Made by a program: the position numbers and the translations under genes. From Heliopora coerulea (taxonomy: Eukaryota; Cnidaria; Anthozoa; Scleralcyonacea; Helioporidae): 64,000 nucleotides of DNA. Positions 42,166-57,203 of the stretch are shown in pieces. Every line of letters begins with the position of its first letter. The first letter of the stretch is position 1. The stretch lies in NCBI GenBank assembly GCA_030142905.1, contig JASJOG010000254.1:367560-431559 (forward strand), written 5' to 3'. The notes below the pieces were generated by a model. That model was not told the origin of the DNA. It made no database searches and worked only from the letters and a program-made list of their open reading frames with translations.

Positions 42166-45100
42166 ATGCCAGAGAAGGTATGCTTGTCATTAGATTTTTA
42201 CTTAAGTAAGTTATTCGTCGTTAAAACTAGTTACTAAACGGGAGGCGAGTGGTTTTGTTCAGGTGGCGCGCGAGATTTTAAATATGCCTGCTGCTGTGAA
42301 AGACGTTTTGTTTAGCCTTTGTTAAGCAGAAGAGTGTGGGTGATAAAAGACACTTAAATGCTTGACTGTTATATGTGACACGTAAAACGCTGCGTGACTG
42401 TAAAAGTTTATTACTTGAGAAAAAGTTTAAAGGCAGTTCTCGGCCAGAAAACGAGAGATGAAGGTCCTGACCTTTCGAGCTGAAGCTCTTCATTAGTTCC
42501 TTGTTCCCTCGGTTTTTTCAGAGTAGTATCTTTAAATTTTTTCTACTTCGTTCAGATCTGGCTGCGCAGCTATCCACATTTTTATACAGGTGCATTATTG
42601 TTATAAGCGAGTGGGCTAACGGATGAGTTTCATGAAAAAATGAATTAAAGCCGGAAGGTCAATTTAAAAAGAACACGTCAGTCATTACTACGTTATAATG
42701 GCTCGTTTGATAGCAAGACTTGTAAAGACACTGGGGCTTTAATACAACATTACCAAGATTGCTTTCTTTATTTCTTAACGAAATATGACCATTTTATAAT
42801 TGTTAGATTTTGGAAAGAATACGTTAAAAGTCTCTTATTTAGTTTCAACTCTCCTTGCCAAAAAAGGACAAAATTGTTGACCAAATTTAATACTTGAAAT
42901 ATAATCAGACTAGAACATTCCTTCAGCTTTCGTGAATTAAGAGAAGTCAAGAGTATTCATTGTACAAAGTCGTGGTATTGGTATCAGCTATTAGTTATTG
43001 AATATTGGCCAGTAGAACAGTGATGAAGTCATAACCATGGTAATCCTAGGAAGAATTGAATAAGTGGCCATTTACTTGAAAGACTTTAAGCCCAGACAGA
43101 AATTTTAGCTTATATAACTAGGATGAAATTTAAGAAATTCAACTAGAACTTCCTAGGCTAAAATTTTTATATAAGATAATTTTAAAGGATTTCTTCATGA
43201 ACCTGGCTGACATTTCGACATATCCGGCTGGGGTAAAGTTCTCTGTAACTGGCTCCTAAATATTGTATGTGTTTGGGATCATTTACTTGATACAATTGTT
43301 GTATATAATTGTTCATTGTGATGTATGGGATTAATATTCTAGAGTATTCAGGGTGTATAATGCAACATTAGTGGGGAAATTGTAAGCATAAATTAGCCAC
43401 TGAGACAAAATTACATATGTTAGGATGGAAAATCATATGTGACAATTTTATAATGTAAATGGGCCTATTGGAGTTTTAAGATCTTAGATTGAGGAGCCTC
43501 ATTTCAGAAGCTGGTAGACATTGTTGCCTTCAAGCTTATACATGATATATACACCTGTATAAGTCAAATCCAGTTGGTATCATAAGCCTGGGGATTTCCT
43601 TTGAGTTTAATTCCAACCCAGCTAGGCATTTGATATGAAAGAGCCAGCTTACTGGGAATTTGAATGTCAACAAAAAGCTAATGAGCACTTGCAAGCTAAA
43701 TATTTGTGTCATCTCTTTTCTGGCTGTTCATTTCATATGGCCTGAGATTTGTTGCAAAATCATTTATATAATTGTTTATTTTTTATATTTAAAAAGATTT
43801 ACTGTAAGCCATAAAAGGGTGTAAAAAATTGGGTTGTTTTCATGACCAAACACCTTGTAAAAGTTTTCATTGAGAATCTTATAAAAAAAATGACTGAAAA
43901 GCATGAAATCTTCCTCACATGTTTTCAACTTGTTGTCTCCACCACAACTGTTACAGTTCTTTTTTTAAGCCTGGACATCACATGTTAGATATCTTCCAAC
44001 ATGTTTGATGTAATCAATTGCAATGTTGTTTTGGGAAACTGTAGTGTTTATAGGTGTAAACAAAGCCTTGACTGATAATACCTGTGGCCCAGTTAGTTGG
44101 CACCATTATTGTTTTACCTCAAGTTATATTAGTGTCCACTTAATATGTTACAGTAATTTGTCCCATGAAGCCTGTTAGTTCTCATGTGAAATTTGTTGTT
44201 TGAAATATAAACACATCCAGCCGTGCTTAAACCATAACTGTATTTCAATATTTCTAGGATTTTGATTAGCAGGATGAAACTGTGACACTTTTGTTCTTTC
44301 TTTGATTGTAGAAAACCAGATATGTTGTTCATTCTTTGGCTGATCCTCCTATCTGTGAAGAGGTAATCTTTATTTAACTTCTGGTGTCTATATAGTACGT
44401 TATTCCTTGGTTATATTATTCTTTTCATACCCTATTATCTTTTTGGTTACATGTCACATTATTAATGAATAATTCCCTACAAACTGACCAGGAAACTGAA
44501 TATACAGTGTAAAATAATAACCTATGTAATAATTAGGAATGTTTTCATTGTTGAGTATTTTCCAATCACAGTATGAATTTAACTATCAGGCAGGGGGCTT
44601 TAACACATTGAGGGCTTACCTTGATACTCTGTTTTGTAACCTTATAATTATACAAATATATATATTTATATATAAATATATAGTTGTTATATAGTCAGTT
44701 GTTTTTAGTTTAAAACTTTCAAAAGGAAAAAAGAATTTGAAGAACATTATAAAAAATTGCCTATGACAAAAACTGTGCTGCTTTTCTATAATGAAAGTGA
44801 ATTAAACAGGATCATAATGGCATTTGAATTAAAAATTAGCTGAATAAATGAATTATTTTTTTAGTGTCAGAAACATGAACTATCATTCTTTGACCCTAAT
44901 TGTCCTGGCTGCTCTGATATATTAACTGAGTAAGTAATTCTTTACTTGACTATTTCACTGAGATAATAATTACAACTGATTGTCTAACTCATAGGTTTTA
45001 AGTTATGCAAAACCAGAAATGTCTTACAACTCTCAGTTAACTGTGTATTGTTGCTTAATTACAGTCTATCTATTATGGTTGCTTTTTTTAGTCAAAAAAT

Positions 45101-48100
45101 TTAAGATTCAACCTAAAGTTGTGCCAAGCTTATATTGTTATGTCAAAACTTCATTTTGTGTTGAGTTATTTCTTTCTTTGTTTAACTGTAGTTACTATCA
45201 GTTTGTTTACTTTAAATTCTTAAATCCTTGCAATTATTAGCAGTTATAAAATTCTTACATGACTACCATATAATTTCAGCCCAGAAACAAGTATTCCTGA
45301 ACTATTTGCTATTATAAGGCAATGGGTTCCTCAAGTGCAGCAAAACTTAGGAACATTTGTTAGTGAGGTATTTTGTCAAGATTCTTTTTAACACATCATA
45401 GAATATTTTTAGTTTTTCCACTATTTATTTACTCTTTATAATTGCCTGAACATGTTCAGTGCTCTTTAGAAGTTTTGTGTGATAATTTTTAGATTATAAA
45501 GAGAGGGGCTGGAATTAATGACCGTGATGGCTTAACAGATATGACACTCTTGCATTATGCTTGCAAATCAGGAGCTGGTAAGATGTATAACTACTCAATA
45601 CATAATAATAATTAGTAAAAACTTAGTCAAATACTATTGCAAATGCTGCATTCTGATTGGCTATGCTACTTGCTATCTATTTGTTGATAGATAGCGAGTA
45701 GTGAAAATGGCTTCTGCCTCTCATTTTTGTGAAGTTTCTGAAGATGAAATAAAATGCTTACTTGAAAGTGCAATCGCAGAGAAGATGAAAAATGTTCTTT
45801 GCAAAGTGTGTTTTTACTAAAACAATTAGATTATGAACTCGAGATTTCTATGAGGTGATAGCTGACAAGGGCGAAGCCCGAGTCAACTATCATCTCATAG
45901 AAATCAAGAGTGAATAATCTAATTGTTAATCAGTGTCAAGTATGTAACTTCACACAGTCAAATTACTGCAAGGATATGACATAATTTTTATTATTTTACG
46001 AGTAGTTGTTGTATTGGTTCTGTACCCGACAATTTTCCATTATTTTTCAAATTCATGTAGTTGGTGTAGGTGATATTGATGCTGCCACAGCTTTGACCAC
46101 CGAACTTTTGTCTCAGGTACCAATATGATTCAAGTATAATTATATGACTTTGTCATGATGACTTTATCCACTAAAAGTAAAAGTTTTTTTTTTATTAAAA
46201 TAAAAAACTGAAATCAAAAAAGACTTAAAAATATAATTGATGTTCCAAAGTCATCATTATGGATAAAAACTGCTTTGAGTACAGGAACTTTTATAAATCC
46301 AAAACTGTTAACCTTAATTATAGACATCTGGAATGAATGCCAAAAACATCATACTACATGTGCATACTGTACATCTAGCATCAATTAGTTCCTTGTGGTT
46401 CTTTTGAAGTTTATTCAAAAATGGTCTAAACTTTGAGCCATAATAAGATTAATTCAATTAAAACTTGTCAATATCAGGCAAATCTTGTATTCATTATGTG
46501 AATGTTGTACAGTAGGTTGGTAATCATTCTCAATGTAAATAAACATTCTAATTCTTAAAGTAATGGATATGATATAACCAGCTGAAGTTCTTTGGATTTG
46601 CAAGGTGAACCAAAGGTCAACTTTTCTAAATTCCATAAAGTTCAGATGCAAATTTTGTGTAATACTTATAATTCAAACAGATACAAATTACCATTTTTGC
46701 TGACTGTTTTGGAGTTGAATACAATTTTTGGTTATCAAATTGAAGAGGAAAAATATAAATCTGAATGATTCTGTAACTGACTTAGTATTACTACATATTA
46801 GACAGTCATTCCTTTTGTTTTAAGTCATGAATTATAAATGCATATTACTGTATGATTTTAAGTAGCTCATTCCTAGTCCTCTGAACGTGCTTGGTTTTGA
46901 AATTATAGGGAGCAGATGTGTCTCTAAGATGCCGTTGGACAGACATGCTTCCACTTCATTATGCTGCTTTTTTTAATTCTGCTTCTGTTATTAGAGTTTT
47001 GCTGAAAGCTAGTGGTGGAAAAGGTAAGGAAGCCCACTAAATAAATGTTTGTTGAGTTGTAAAAATAAGAAGGAATGATAGTAGTAAACATGACAAGAAA
47101 TCAATGTATGGTATATGAAAATTGTATTCTTTTCTTCTCTTTTCCTACTTTTCTTTTTTCTCCTTTGTTCTCTTCCATGCTTCTCATTTCTATTTTCATC
47201 CTTTTATTACTTCTTCTTTTTCTTTCCTTTTTCATTTACTCTTTTTTTCTCATTTTTTTTCTGTTCCTTTCCTTTCACTTCTCTTTTCTATGCTTTTTAT
47301 TCCTTTTCTGCTCTTTTGATTTGTTAAATTGCTTTCCTTTGCATTGTTTTTATCCATTTTCCTCTAATTTCTTTCTGTTGCCAGATATTGATGCTACGTG
47401 TTCAGAGTTTGACAACGGCACCGTGCTTCATATAGCTGCAAGTAATTTATGTCTGGATGCAGCAAAATGCTTGGTGAGTCTTCATTACGTGTTTATCAAA
47501 ACTAACATGTTGCTTGTTTCTGTTTTCCTAAACGCCTCAAGGCACCCTTAGCGAATTTGCAGGTCAACAAGTCATTGCAGGCTAACTATGTTTAACAAAC
47601 CGCAGCGCAAAATCGTGTTGTTTATTGTTTATTCTACTTCGCCTATAATATACAAAATAAAGTATAGAAAAGGCAGGGATGCCACCAGTGGCGGACACTA
47701 GAGGGGGCGAGGGGGGCGATCGCCCCCCCCGAATAATTTCAGCTGAAGCTTTCATTTTGAAAAATGGAAGCACAAGGAGGTCTTCATTTTAAGAAAAAGA
47801 ACCACAATGACAACAATGAACAATCAACATAACAGAACAAAATGGCATTGTTTAAAAACAAACAAGAAACAGTATTCTAAATTTCTAATTTTCTGGGGGA
47901 GCATGCCCCCAGATCCCCCTAGAAGGCTCGTGCCTTCGGCACTCGCCCCCCCCCAATATTTCCTGAAGTGTCCACCATTGGACACCACAACAGTATATAT
48001 ACATCATTTACTGTGGTCCCTAAACCGGGTTTTTTGTTTGTTTTATTTTTTATCAAAATCATACATAGATTTTACGTGGTCATTCTATAAAAAAATGTCA

Positions 48101-51100
48101 CATCACATCATGACCTCTATGAAATATTTTTTAGCTTCAACATGGAGCCAACGCTTACATCAAAGATGATAAAAACAGGACACCCTTGAACAGCATTCCT
48201 GAAGGTAAATGTACACGTTTTGATAATTTTAAGAAAGCAAGTGATCGTGCAACACAACATAAATGAATTAGATCAAAACCATGAAATAAAAATGGAGTGC
48301 TGCGTAGGCAGTGTGGAAATCGAAGTGAAATAATCAGAGAGGTTTGAGTACTGCCGAAACGTGTGAGTAGTTATCTAACGTTTCGAGCGAAGGGCCTTCA
48401 CTCGAAACGTTAGATAACTACTCTCACATTTCGGCAGTACTCAAACCTCCCTGATTATAAATGAATTAGGTCGTTTAGTGAAGGTCGTTTAGCAACTATA
48501 ACAACAGGCTAGCATACATCGAACACGAAGTGTTTCTCGTTATACTTTTTAACCTATCAGAATGTATGTTAATGTTGTATAATATCTATAACATCTATAA
48601 TATATATAATGTATATAATGCATATAATATACATAATATACATAATATATATAACATATGCTGTAGTTTGGAAATGGTACACATGTTGCCCCAGGAGAAA
48701 ACTACGGACAGAACAGTATGTTTCTTCATGAATCTGTTTTCAATTTTTTTAGCGAGCAATTTCGAACCGGATTCCCCTTCATCCGTGATTGCCAATAAGT
48801 TAAGAAGATTACTGAGCGAGGCGGAGACCAGCGGTAGTGAATATGGAATGGAATCTGTTGCATCAGTAAGATAGTCGTATTTTTCAAGTGAAGAGCAAGG
48901 ATTATGACTTGCGCAGCAGGGTTTTTTATAGATGTTTGTTGGATGTTCGTGAAGCTCAAATTCACCTCAGAAAAACGATTTCTAAGCCCCAGACGGGGAT
49001 CGAACCCGCAACCTTCTGATGACCGGTGAGACGGTCTTACCATTGAGCTACCGAGACTCAGATGGTGAGCAAAGGTTAGACACATGTGCTCCTTATGCGG
49101 CAGCCACGTCGATGTGTTAATAATTCTGTTGAATACGACTGACCAGGCCCGCAGAGAGGGTGGGGACAAGGGGGGCAGATTGCCTCTGGGCCTCGCACTC
49201 TAAGGGGCCTCAGATTGTAAGGGCCTTATTCTTAAGAATTCCTCAAAATGCCTTCAAGGTCTTAATCCCGAATGAAACTATTTTTGGCGAATAGGCCATA
49301 ATCTGAAGGGGGGGCGGGCCCTCTGGATGACCACTTTGCCTTGGGCCTCCTGTTGCCTGTCTGCGGGCCTGCGACTGACAAAGGTTTTGTCAAGCATCAC
49401 CTGTTTAATGTTTTACATGGAGATTTATGTGCATTTTTGCAGGATTCCTGGATCAATGTGCTCGATATTCTTGGTTTAAAGATTGGTGATAAGGTGACGG
49501 TGGGAGATAACAAGGTAAGTAGAAAATTTTAGGCTCGTCCACACCTACACGTTTTCGTATGAAAAAAGCATACTTTTCTCTGCGTTTTGGCTCCTCGTCC
49601 ACACGTAAACGGCGTCCCGGTCTCCTAAAACGGAGACTTTCGAAAACGCACTCCCAAATGAAGCGATTCGAAAACTCTGGCTTATTTTCGTGTGGACGGC
49701 GGAAACGCGGAGCCTTTGGAAAACGATGACGTCACACCTTCATGGCGCTAGCTTCCTACGCATGCCTAGTAGACAAGCAGTAGCGTTTTGGAATCGTTGC
49801 TACATTTACGTGTGGATGGGATGACAAGTGAAAACAACTTCAAAAACGGTCGTGTACACGGAAAACTTTTGATGCGTTTTCATATGAAAACGTATACGTG
49901 TGGACTGGCCTGAGCTACAGCTTCAGAATCAATATTGGTATCAGTATCCGTCTCGGTATCATTGCTTTGAAATCGATGACACAGAACGGGATTGCCCATC
50001 CTTATCCAAACCAGAGACTCACGACGTTCGAAGGTTCGACTGCTAGTCGTTGTTAGAGTTTTAGTTTATCACTGTTGCGGTGAAAGAAGATTCTCAAACT
50101 CATTAAAAAACAAGAGAAATACATAATTAATCAGTATTTAGAAATCGGAGGAAGATTACGGCTGAATTTTTCCAACTTTTGGCTGGATTTTCGCCTAAAA
50201 TACTGGTTCGTTTGAGAAGTAATTTCAAACACTCGTTTAGTGTTCTTCCTCCGATTTCTAGATACCTCGAAACTCGTTAAAAAAGCTCGGCTTCGCCTCG
50301 GTTTTCAACTCGCTTTTTGGTATCTAGAAATCGGAGGAAGAACACCAACTCGTACTTGAAATATTACATCCTGGGTGGAATATGCAATCACTGAGATTAT
50401 TATCCGAGAAGACGCAAATTATTCGAGGAAACGTAAGAATTATCCGAGAACACGGAGAATTATCCGAGAATACGGAGAATTATCTGACAAGAAGGAGAAT
50501 TGTCCGAGAAGGAAAATTGTCCGAGAAGACGGAAAATTACCCGAGAAGACGGAGAATTATCCCGAGAAGACGGAGAATTTTAGGGTTTGATTCCGGCTCC
50601 ATGCAGTTATCTGATTAAAGTTACTTTGGTCACGTGGTGAAGAGTTTTGTCCAGTTTGACTCTACCAAACATCGCAGGTTTTCTCCAGGTACTCCTGTTC
50701 CCCCTTTAGTAACACTGGACCCATGAAGGGGTGGCCCTTACTGGACCTCTAGTGAGAACAACTTTGCAAGCTGATAGAATTACTTAGTATAACTAGACTT
50801 TTCCTTCTTCTTCTTCTTCCCTTCCGTTTAGGTTGGGATATTGCGTTATTGTGGCCGAACCGATTTCGCGCAAGGTCATTGGGCTGGCATTGAACTGGAG
50901 GAACCTGTTGGGAAAAACGATGGATCGGTAGCGGGGAAAAAATATTTTGAATGCAAACCTAAGCACGGTAAATTTTTTCGCAAACTTGTTCATAATTCAT
51001 GAACCATTACCAACGAAAACTATCTTCTGTAACCGACAATAATAATAGTTGGAGGATTATGTAAATATTCGTATGACTCTAAAATGAATTTACGGTGAAA

Positions 51101-54100
51101 GAATGTTTGCAGAATTTTCAAGGGAAGGAGTATGTTTGAACAAGTTCAACGCACGTCAACGGAGCTTTTCCTACAATTTTACAACCCTAATCACACATCA
51201 GTTTCGTTTATTTCAGTGTCTGAATTATGAGTTTGTGAACGCACAATCACGATGTAATACGAAAGGCTTCATAGTTTACTAACAATGTTGAGGCACTGAA
51301 AAATATTTACGAACAATGAAGTGATTTGATGTGGGTTAAAATTCTCATTCGGTTGCCTTGGATATTGCGTCTGAGACGACTGTAAGGTTTTGGAGCTATG
51401 TCGTTTTTTGTGTTACTTATGTGAATTATTTCTCTCCAGAATCTTTGTATGTAATTTTTTTCATCAAGTTATTGGTTGATATCTTTCAGGGATATTTTAT
51501 CCACTGTCAAAAATATCGAAACTGAACTTAAAAAACTCCCGTCGTCAAAGATCAAGACCAAATTCAGCCAAACTCCAGTCATCCTCCTCTCGTTCACTGC
51601 ATGAAAGGTTCCAGCATACCAAATGTGGCTCGTTACCAGTGTCCCGTTCAAGCTCACGATCATCATCACCACAGCCTGGGACAAAAGATAAACAAAACAC
51701 GACAGCGGATCAAAACGTCGAGGTTCGTATGTTGTTTGATTTACTTTAGAAATAGTGTTGCTAAAGGTGCATCCTTTTGTCCCTATTTTGACTTATTTTG
51801 TTCCAAAATAGGTCGTTTGCCTCATTTCGTTGAGATTCAATAGACGAAGATGAAGTACAGACCATGAGTTGTGTTCGTTACAAACTTTTTACGTGACCAT
51901 CATGATGTCTCATGCGATCTCGCCATGCATGAAGTAATATTTCAAATATGAGCTGGTGTTCTTCCTTCGATTTCTAAATACAGAGAGACGAGTTTAAAAA
52001 CGAGTCGAAGCCGAGCTTTTTTAACGAGTTTCGAGGTAGTTAGAAATCGGAGGAAGAACACTTCAAGAGTGTTTGAAATTGCTTCTCTAACAAACCAGTA
52101 TTTTAGGCGAAAAATCTAGCCGAAAGTTGGCAAAATTCAGCTGTAATCTTCCTCCGATTTCTAAACACTGATTAATTATGTATTTCTTTTGCTTTTGCTT
52201 TATGAATTATTAAGGAGTTTGAGAACAACATTAGATACATTTTCAGTAGGCATGCAAAGTTTTCGTCGTGTATTCTATTCTCTAAAACAGAATTGACAAA
52301 ACGCTGCTCCTTTCATACTTTAACTAGATCAGGCCCCGAAAGACCTGATTACATGTCAGTCCGTGTATTCTTGATTCGAAATGATCCAATAAAGCAAAGT
52401 GCCTCTATTTATACTGGGTAACCCTATCAGCTACATGAGCTGTTCTCCCTAGAGGTCCAGTGAGGGCCACCCTTCATGGGTCCAGTGTTACTACAGGAGG
52501 AAACCGCAGTACCCGGAGAAAACCTGCGATGCCTGGTTGAATCAAACTGGTCAACACTCTTCTCACATGTGACCAAGGTAATTTTAATCAGATAACTACA
52601 TGGAGCTGGAATCGAGCACTAGTCACAGTGGTTAGGGACACATGAACTATCACTCTGCCACCAGCACCCCAAGGAGTCAAATGAGAGTTAAATGCGAGAT
52701 GAAAGGCTTCCGCTTGAAACGTCAGTACCTTGTTCTCTCTGTTTTTTGGCAGAGCAGTACCTTTAAACTTCCTCAACCAAGTTTGGGGAAGAAAGCATGT
52801 TACTTGCTTAGCTCTCGCCAACACAGCGAGTGTCTCCCTCACTTCACGTACATTAACAAAACTTTCTTTTTTCTAAATTGTAGTTACTCTTATTTTTAAG
52901 ACGTCTGGACTATCTTAAATAACGTGTTATCAGGTTGATATACGCTGTTTTTGTTTTAGATTGGAAGCAGAGTGGTTATTTGCGGAGAAGGAAAAAGAAA
53001 AGGCGTTGCTAGATTCGTTGGGGAAACTCAGTTTGCTCAGGGGTATGTTTATCTAATCCCTGCCAATGCCAGATTGTTCAGGAGATGTAGTGTAATAAAC
53101 ACGTCATCATGTGCGTTCTATAAATTGCAAAGGCTGTCCTAACTACCAGAGAACTCAAACAGGCTCTACGACAAACGGCATCTCGCGCGGCCTTATTTAT
53201 TTGATCTCGGAACCAACTAGATATTATTGGCACCTTGTTACATTACACTTTGTTGTCAACAAATTCTTACTGGTGTTTTTGTTTATCTTTGTCACTTTTA
53301 GAGTGTGGGTTGGAGTAGAGCTGGATGGACCCAACGGTAAAAACGATGGATCTGTCAATGGAATCCGTTACTTTAATTGCAAAGCAAAACACGGTATTTT
53401 CTTACACCCATCAAAACTTACAAGGTTGGTAATACTGCGACCGCGATAAATCAGTTATGTCTAACGTCCGATTGGTATAAACATCAAATCATTATCATCA
53501 TATTTGGTATCGTTATCATCGATATGATGACGCCACTATTGGCGTTATTATTTTTATTGATGACTATCATGGTCATCCTGGTCCTCAATAACATTCTCCT
53601 CTCCGTGATTATCATCCATCCCGATCACCGATATCTTCATCGTCATCGTCATTATCACCACTATCGACATCATTATGATCATCACCATGATTATAATCAT
53701 TACCATCACCATCAACGTCGTCATCACCATAATTATCACCATCACCGTTATAGTCTCTATAGTGGCAATTGAGGAACCAGGCGGAAAGCGTAGTCTTGTT
53801 AGGAATATCAAAGCCCAGCATATAATCTTGAATAAACCCATATTAATAAAGACATGAGTTATTGAAAAAGGTATTTTTAATTTAGCTGACGTTTCGTTGC
53901 TAATCCTGCAACATCTTCAGAGTAAGTGATAAATTTACAAGGTGTTCTCGGCTATATGATAGTCTATTTACAATGGCAGGGAGTAAATTAACATAAAGAC
54001 TGGTGGGAACCAGTGAATAATTAAGTGTGAGATAAAGTGTATGCGTGAGTGAATCCAGGTGTGTGTGTCAGAAAAAACATATAACAAGGAAAAATTATCA

Positions 54101-57100
54101 GTTAGAACAAGGTTAAAGGAAGAAAACTGATCTTGGCGTTGAGCGAAGGATTTATCTTATTAATAAGCAGACTCTCTCTGGAAAGGAGTTCAAAGTTAGA
54201 AGAACAGGAGCTTAGAATGGAAAAATCAGTCAAAGAAACAGGGTGGCCAGTCTGTTTGTGGTATGTTAGAACAGCAGATAAAGTGGTGAAGGAGATAGGC
54301 TTTCCCGTGTAAGCAGAAACTCCCATGTGTTCAGAAATACGCGCGTGTAAATGGCGAATAGTTTCACCTCTATACAATGACTCACGGCATTGACACTTGA
54401 ATTTGTAAACAACGCGGGATCTTAGTGCAAGAGAAATTTGATCTTTAAAACGGAAAAAACTTGAAAGACGTCGAACAGGTTTAAATATGACTCGAAGCTG
54501 AATTTGAGGAAAAGCAGAAGCAAAAAGTTTAGCGATTTGTTTGCAAATCTGAAGAGAGTGTTGACCGGTAAATGGGATAGTAAAGAAAATAATGCGTTTA
54601 GGTACCGTGGTCGTTGTAGAAGCTGGGCCAAAAAGTTTTGATAGTGACTATAACCTAACAAGGTTATAGTCACTATCATGACCACAGTCATCATCATTAT
54701 CATTATCGTCATCGTCATGATTATCGTTATCCCCATCACTATTACGATGATAATCATCACCATCATCACCACTGTTATTATTATTATCGTTATTGCTATA
54801 ATTACCATCATTCCTGTCACCATCTCAGTTATCGTCATCATCATCATTAACGGTTTCGTCATGACTATCACCATGACTATCATCGCCATCGTTATTTTCG
54901 CTTATCACCATCACAACCACCGTCATTCATAAAGATCATATTCATCTCCATTACCTACTACCATTAAAATTACCGTCACAATTGTACAAATTTGGTTTAA
55001 GTGTACCAACATTCTTTAAATTTTAGGGATAATCACCAAGATCGCTCAGTAACTTCTCCGTCGTTGGTAGAATCAAAAACGTTAAGTACTTCTGATGAAG
55101 CGCTAAACCATCGCAGACTTAGCGGTGGATCCAATCCCGATCCAAGCGAACAGCGAAGCTTCCTACGACCTTTGTCTCGTCAGTTGTCTAGTTCTGTACC
55201 TGATCTTAGCAAAAAGAAACATGATAAGAAGTATGTTATAATGCCCTGTTTTAGTTTACACACACAATCTCAGATGCCGATTTAGGCGCTCTCACAAATC
55301 GAAATTTCAATTTTTTCATGATGTACATGACAAACGAATCAGTGGGTAAGCTCAGTTTTAAACAATTGTTGCCCAAATCATCTAACCTAAATTAAGACTT
55401 TTGGGATAGAAAATAATCGATCTTCAAGTAGAGCTGAGTACTCGACATTAATTTCGTATTATTATACTAATGTCGTCATTTATATTTTAGTACATAAATC
55501 ATATAAAACTCTGCTATGTGTAACTGTTTTAAACTATGACAACAATGGCAGTGGAACATTACAGGCGGGGCCCTGACGTGACCAATACGTCGAACAGATT
55601 TAGGGGGCAGCGAGTTAAAAATGCATAAATGTATCATCTTGCCACATGGGGTGGAAGAAGTGTTTAATCTGATAGTGCTAAATATCTTTAGTAGAAACTT
55701 AGTCGTGTACGAATGCAAATGCTGCATTCTGATTGGCTACGCTACTCGCTATCTATTTGTCGATAGATAGCGAGTAGCGAAAATGGCTTCCGCCTCTCGG
55801 TTTTGTGAAGTTTCTGAAGACGAAATAGAATGCTTACTTGAAAGTGCAATCCCAGAGAAGACGAGAAATGTTCTTTGCAAAGTGTTTCTACTAAAACAAT
55901 TAGATTATTCGCTCTCGATTTCTGTGAGGTGATAACTCATAATCTAATTGTTAATAAGCCATTGACCGTTTGGCTGGCCCAACTTACCGTATTTCAACAC
56001 TGCTTACAAGGCACTTTACTTTATATCATCTTTCATTTATTGTAATTTGACTCACCGTATTTCAACACTGCTTACACGGCACTATACTTTATATCATCTT
56101 TCACTTATTGTAATTTGACTCACCGTATTTCAAGACTGCTTACTCGGCACTTTACTATATATCATCTTTCATTTATTGTAATTTGACTCACCGTATTTCA
56201 GAACAGAATGGCAGTCAAGTGCAATTCCGAGATTAAAACGTCAATCGGGGAAAAAAGATGTCAGGGAAACCAAGCCAGTGTTGAAAGAGGTATGATTATT
56301 TAAGCAATGCAAAAAATGGTGAATTTCTTATAAAAAGCTAAGGCGCGTGTGTTTGTTCGGTTTTAGCTGCTGATATCATGGGTCGAGTAATCCAAACTGA
56401 AGCCAAAAGCAGACGATAAAAGTTATAAAAATTGCAAGTTATAAGCCATGATAAAAAAGTTATGAAATTAAAAAGGAAAATTCAGGTTATATTCCTATAC
56501 GATTTTGTAAAAATCCAAAGCATTCTTAATGTTGATTAATTAAGCCGGGGTAAACTAAGGAAAAGATTATCGAAACTCAAATCAGCAAACTTGTCTTCAT
56601 CACGTATAGGACACGTCATTGTCATGACCAGTTTTTTTTGTTGTTTTTATCGCGAATTATTGATGAATTTTAAGGCTGTATAAAAACTTTGGATCAGAAG
56701 TTTTTTCTTGTATGTGAAAAGCTTGTCATCAAGTGTCTGAAATGTGAGGTCACCACTCCAATAGTAGTTAAATATTATTCCGCGTCTTCTTTAAATTTCT
56801 TTTCGCAGCTATTTTCTCCTGCTCCTCTGCCCTTTGCTAACCGAAGTTTGTTTTTATTTCTCATTGAAGGGCTCTCAAGTTTATGTGAACAGTGAAATGG
56901 GAGTATTACGTTTTATTGGTGAAACGCAATTCGGAAACGGTGTCTGGCTTGGAGTGGAACTCACGAAACCCGGTGAATATCATATTTAACTATACATGAA
57001 CTTTATACATTTATATATTAACTTACATATTATAAACTTATATATTAACTTATATATTATTAATTTATATATTGATTTACTTACATTGTATATTAACCAT

Positions 57101-57120
57101 ATATGAACATATATATATAC

Positions 57121-57203
<83 letters not shown>

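Noticed and set aside
53377..53772. His- and Ile-rich frames over the ATC repeat
   Set aside because: Microsatellite artefacts within CLIP4 intron 15.
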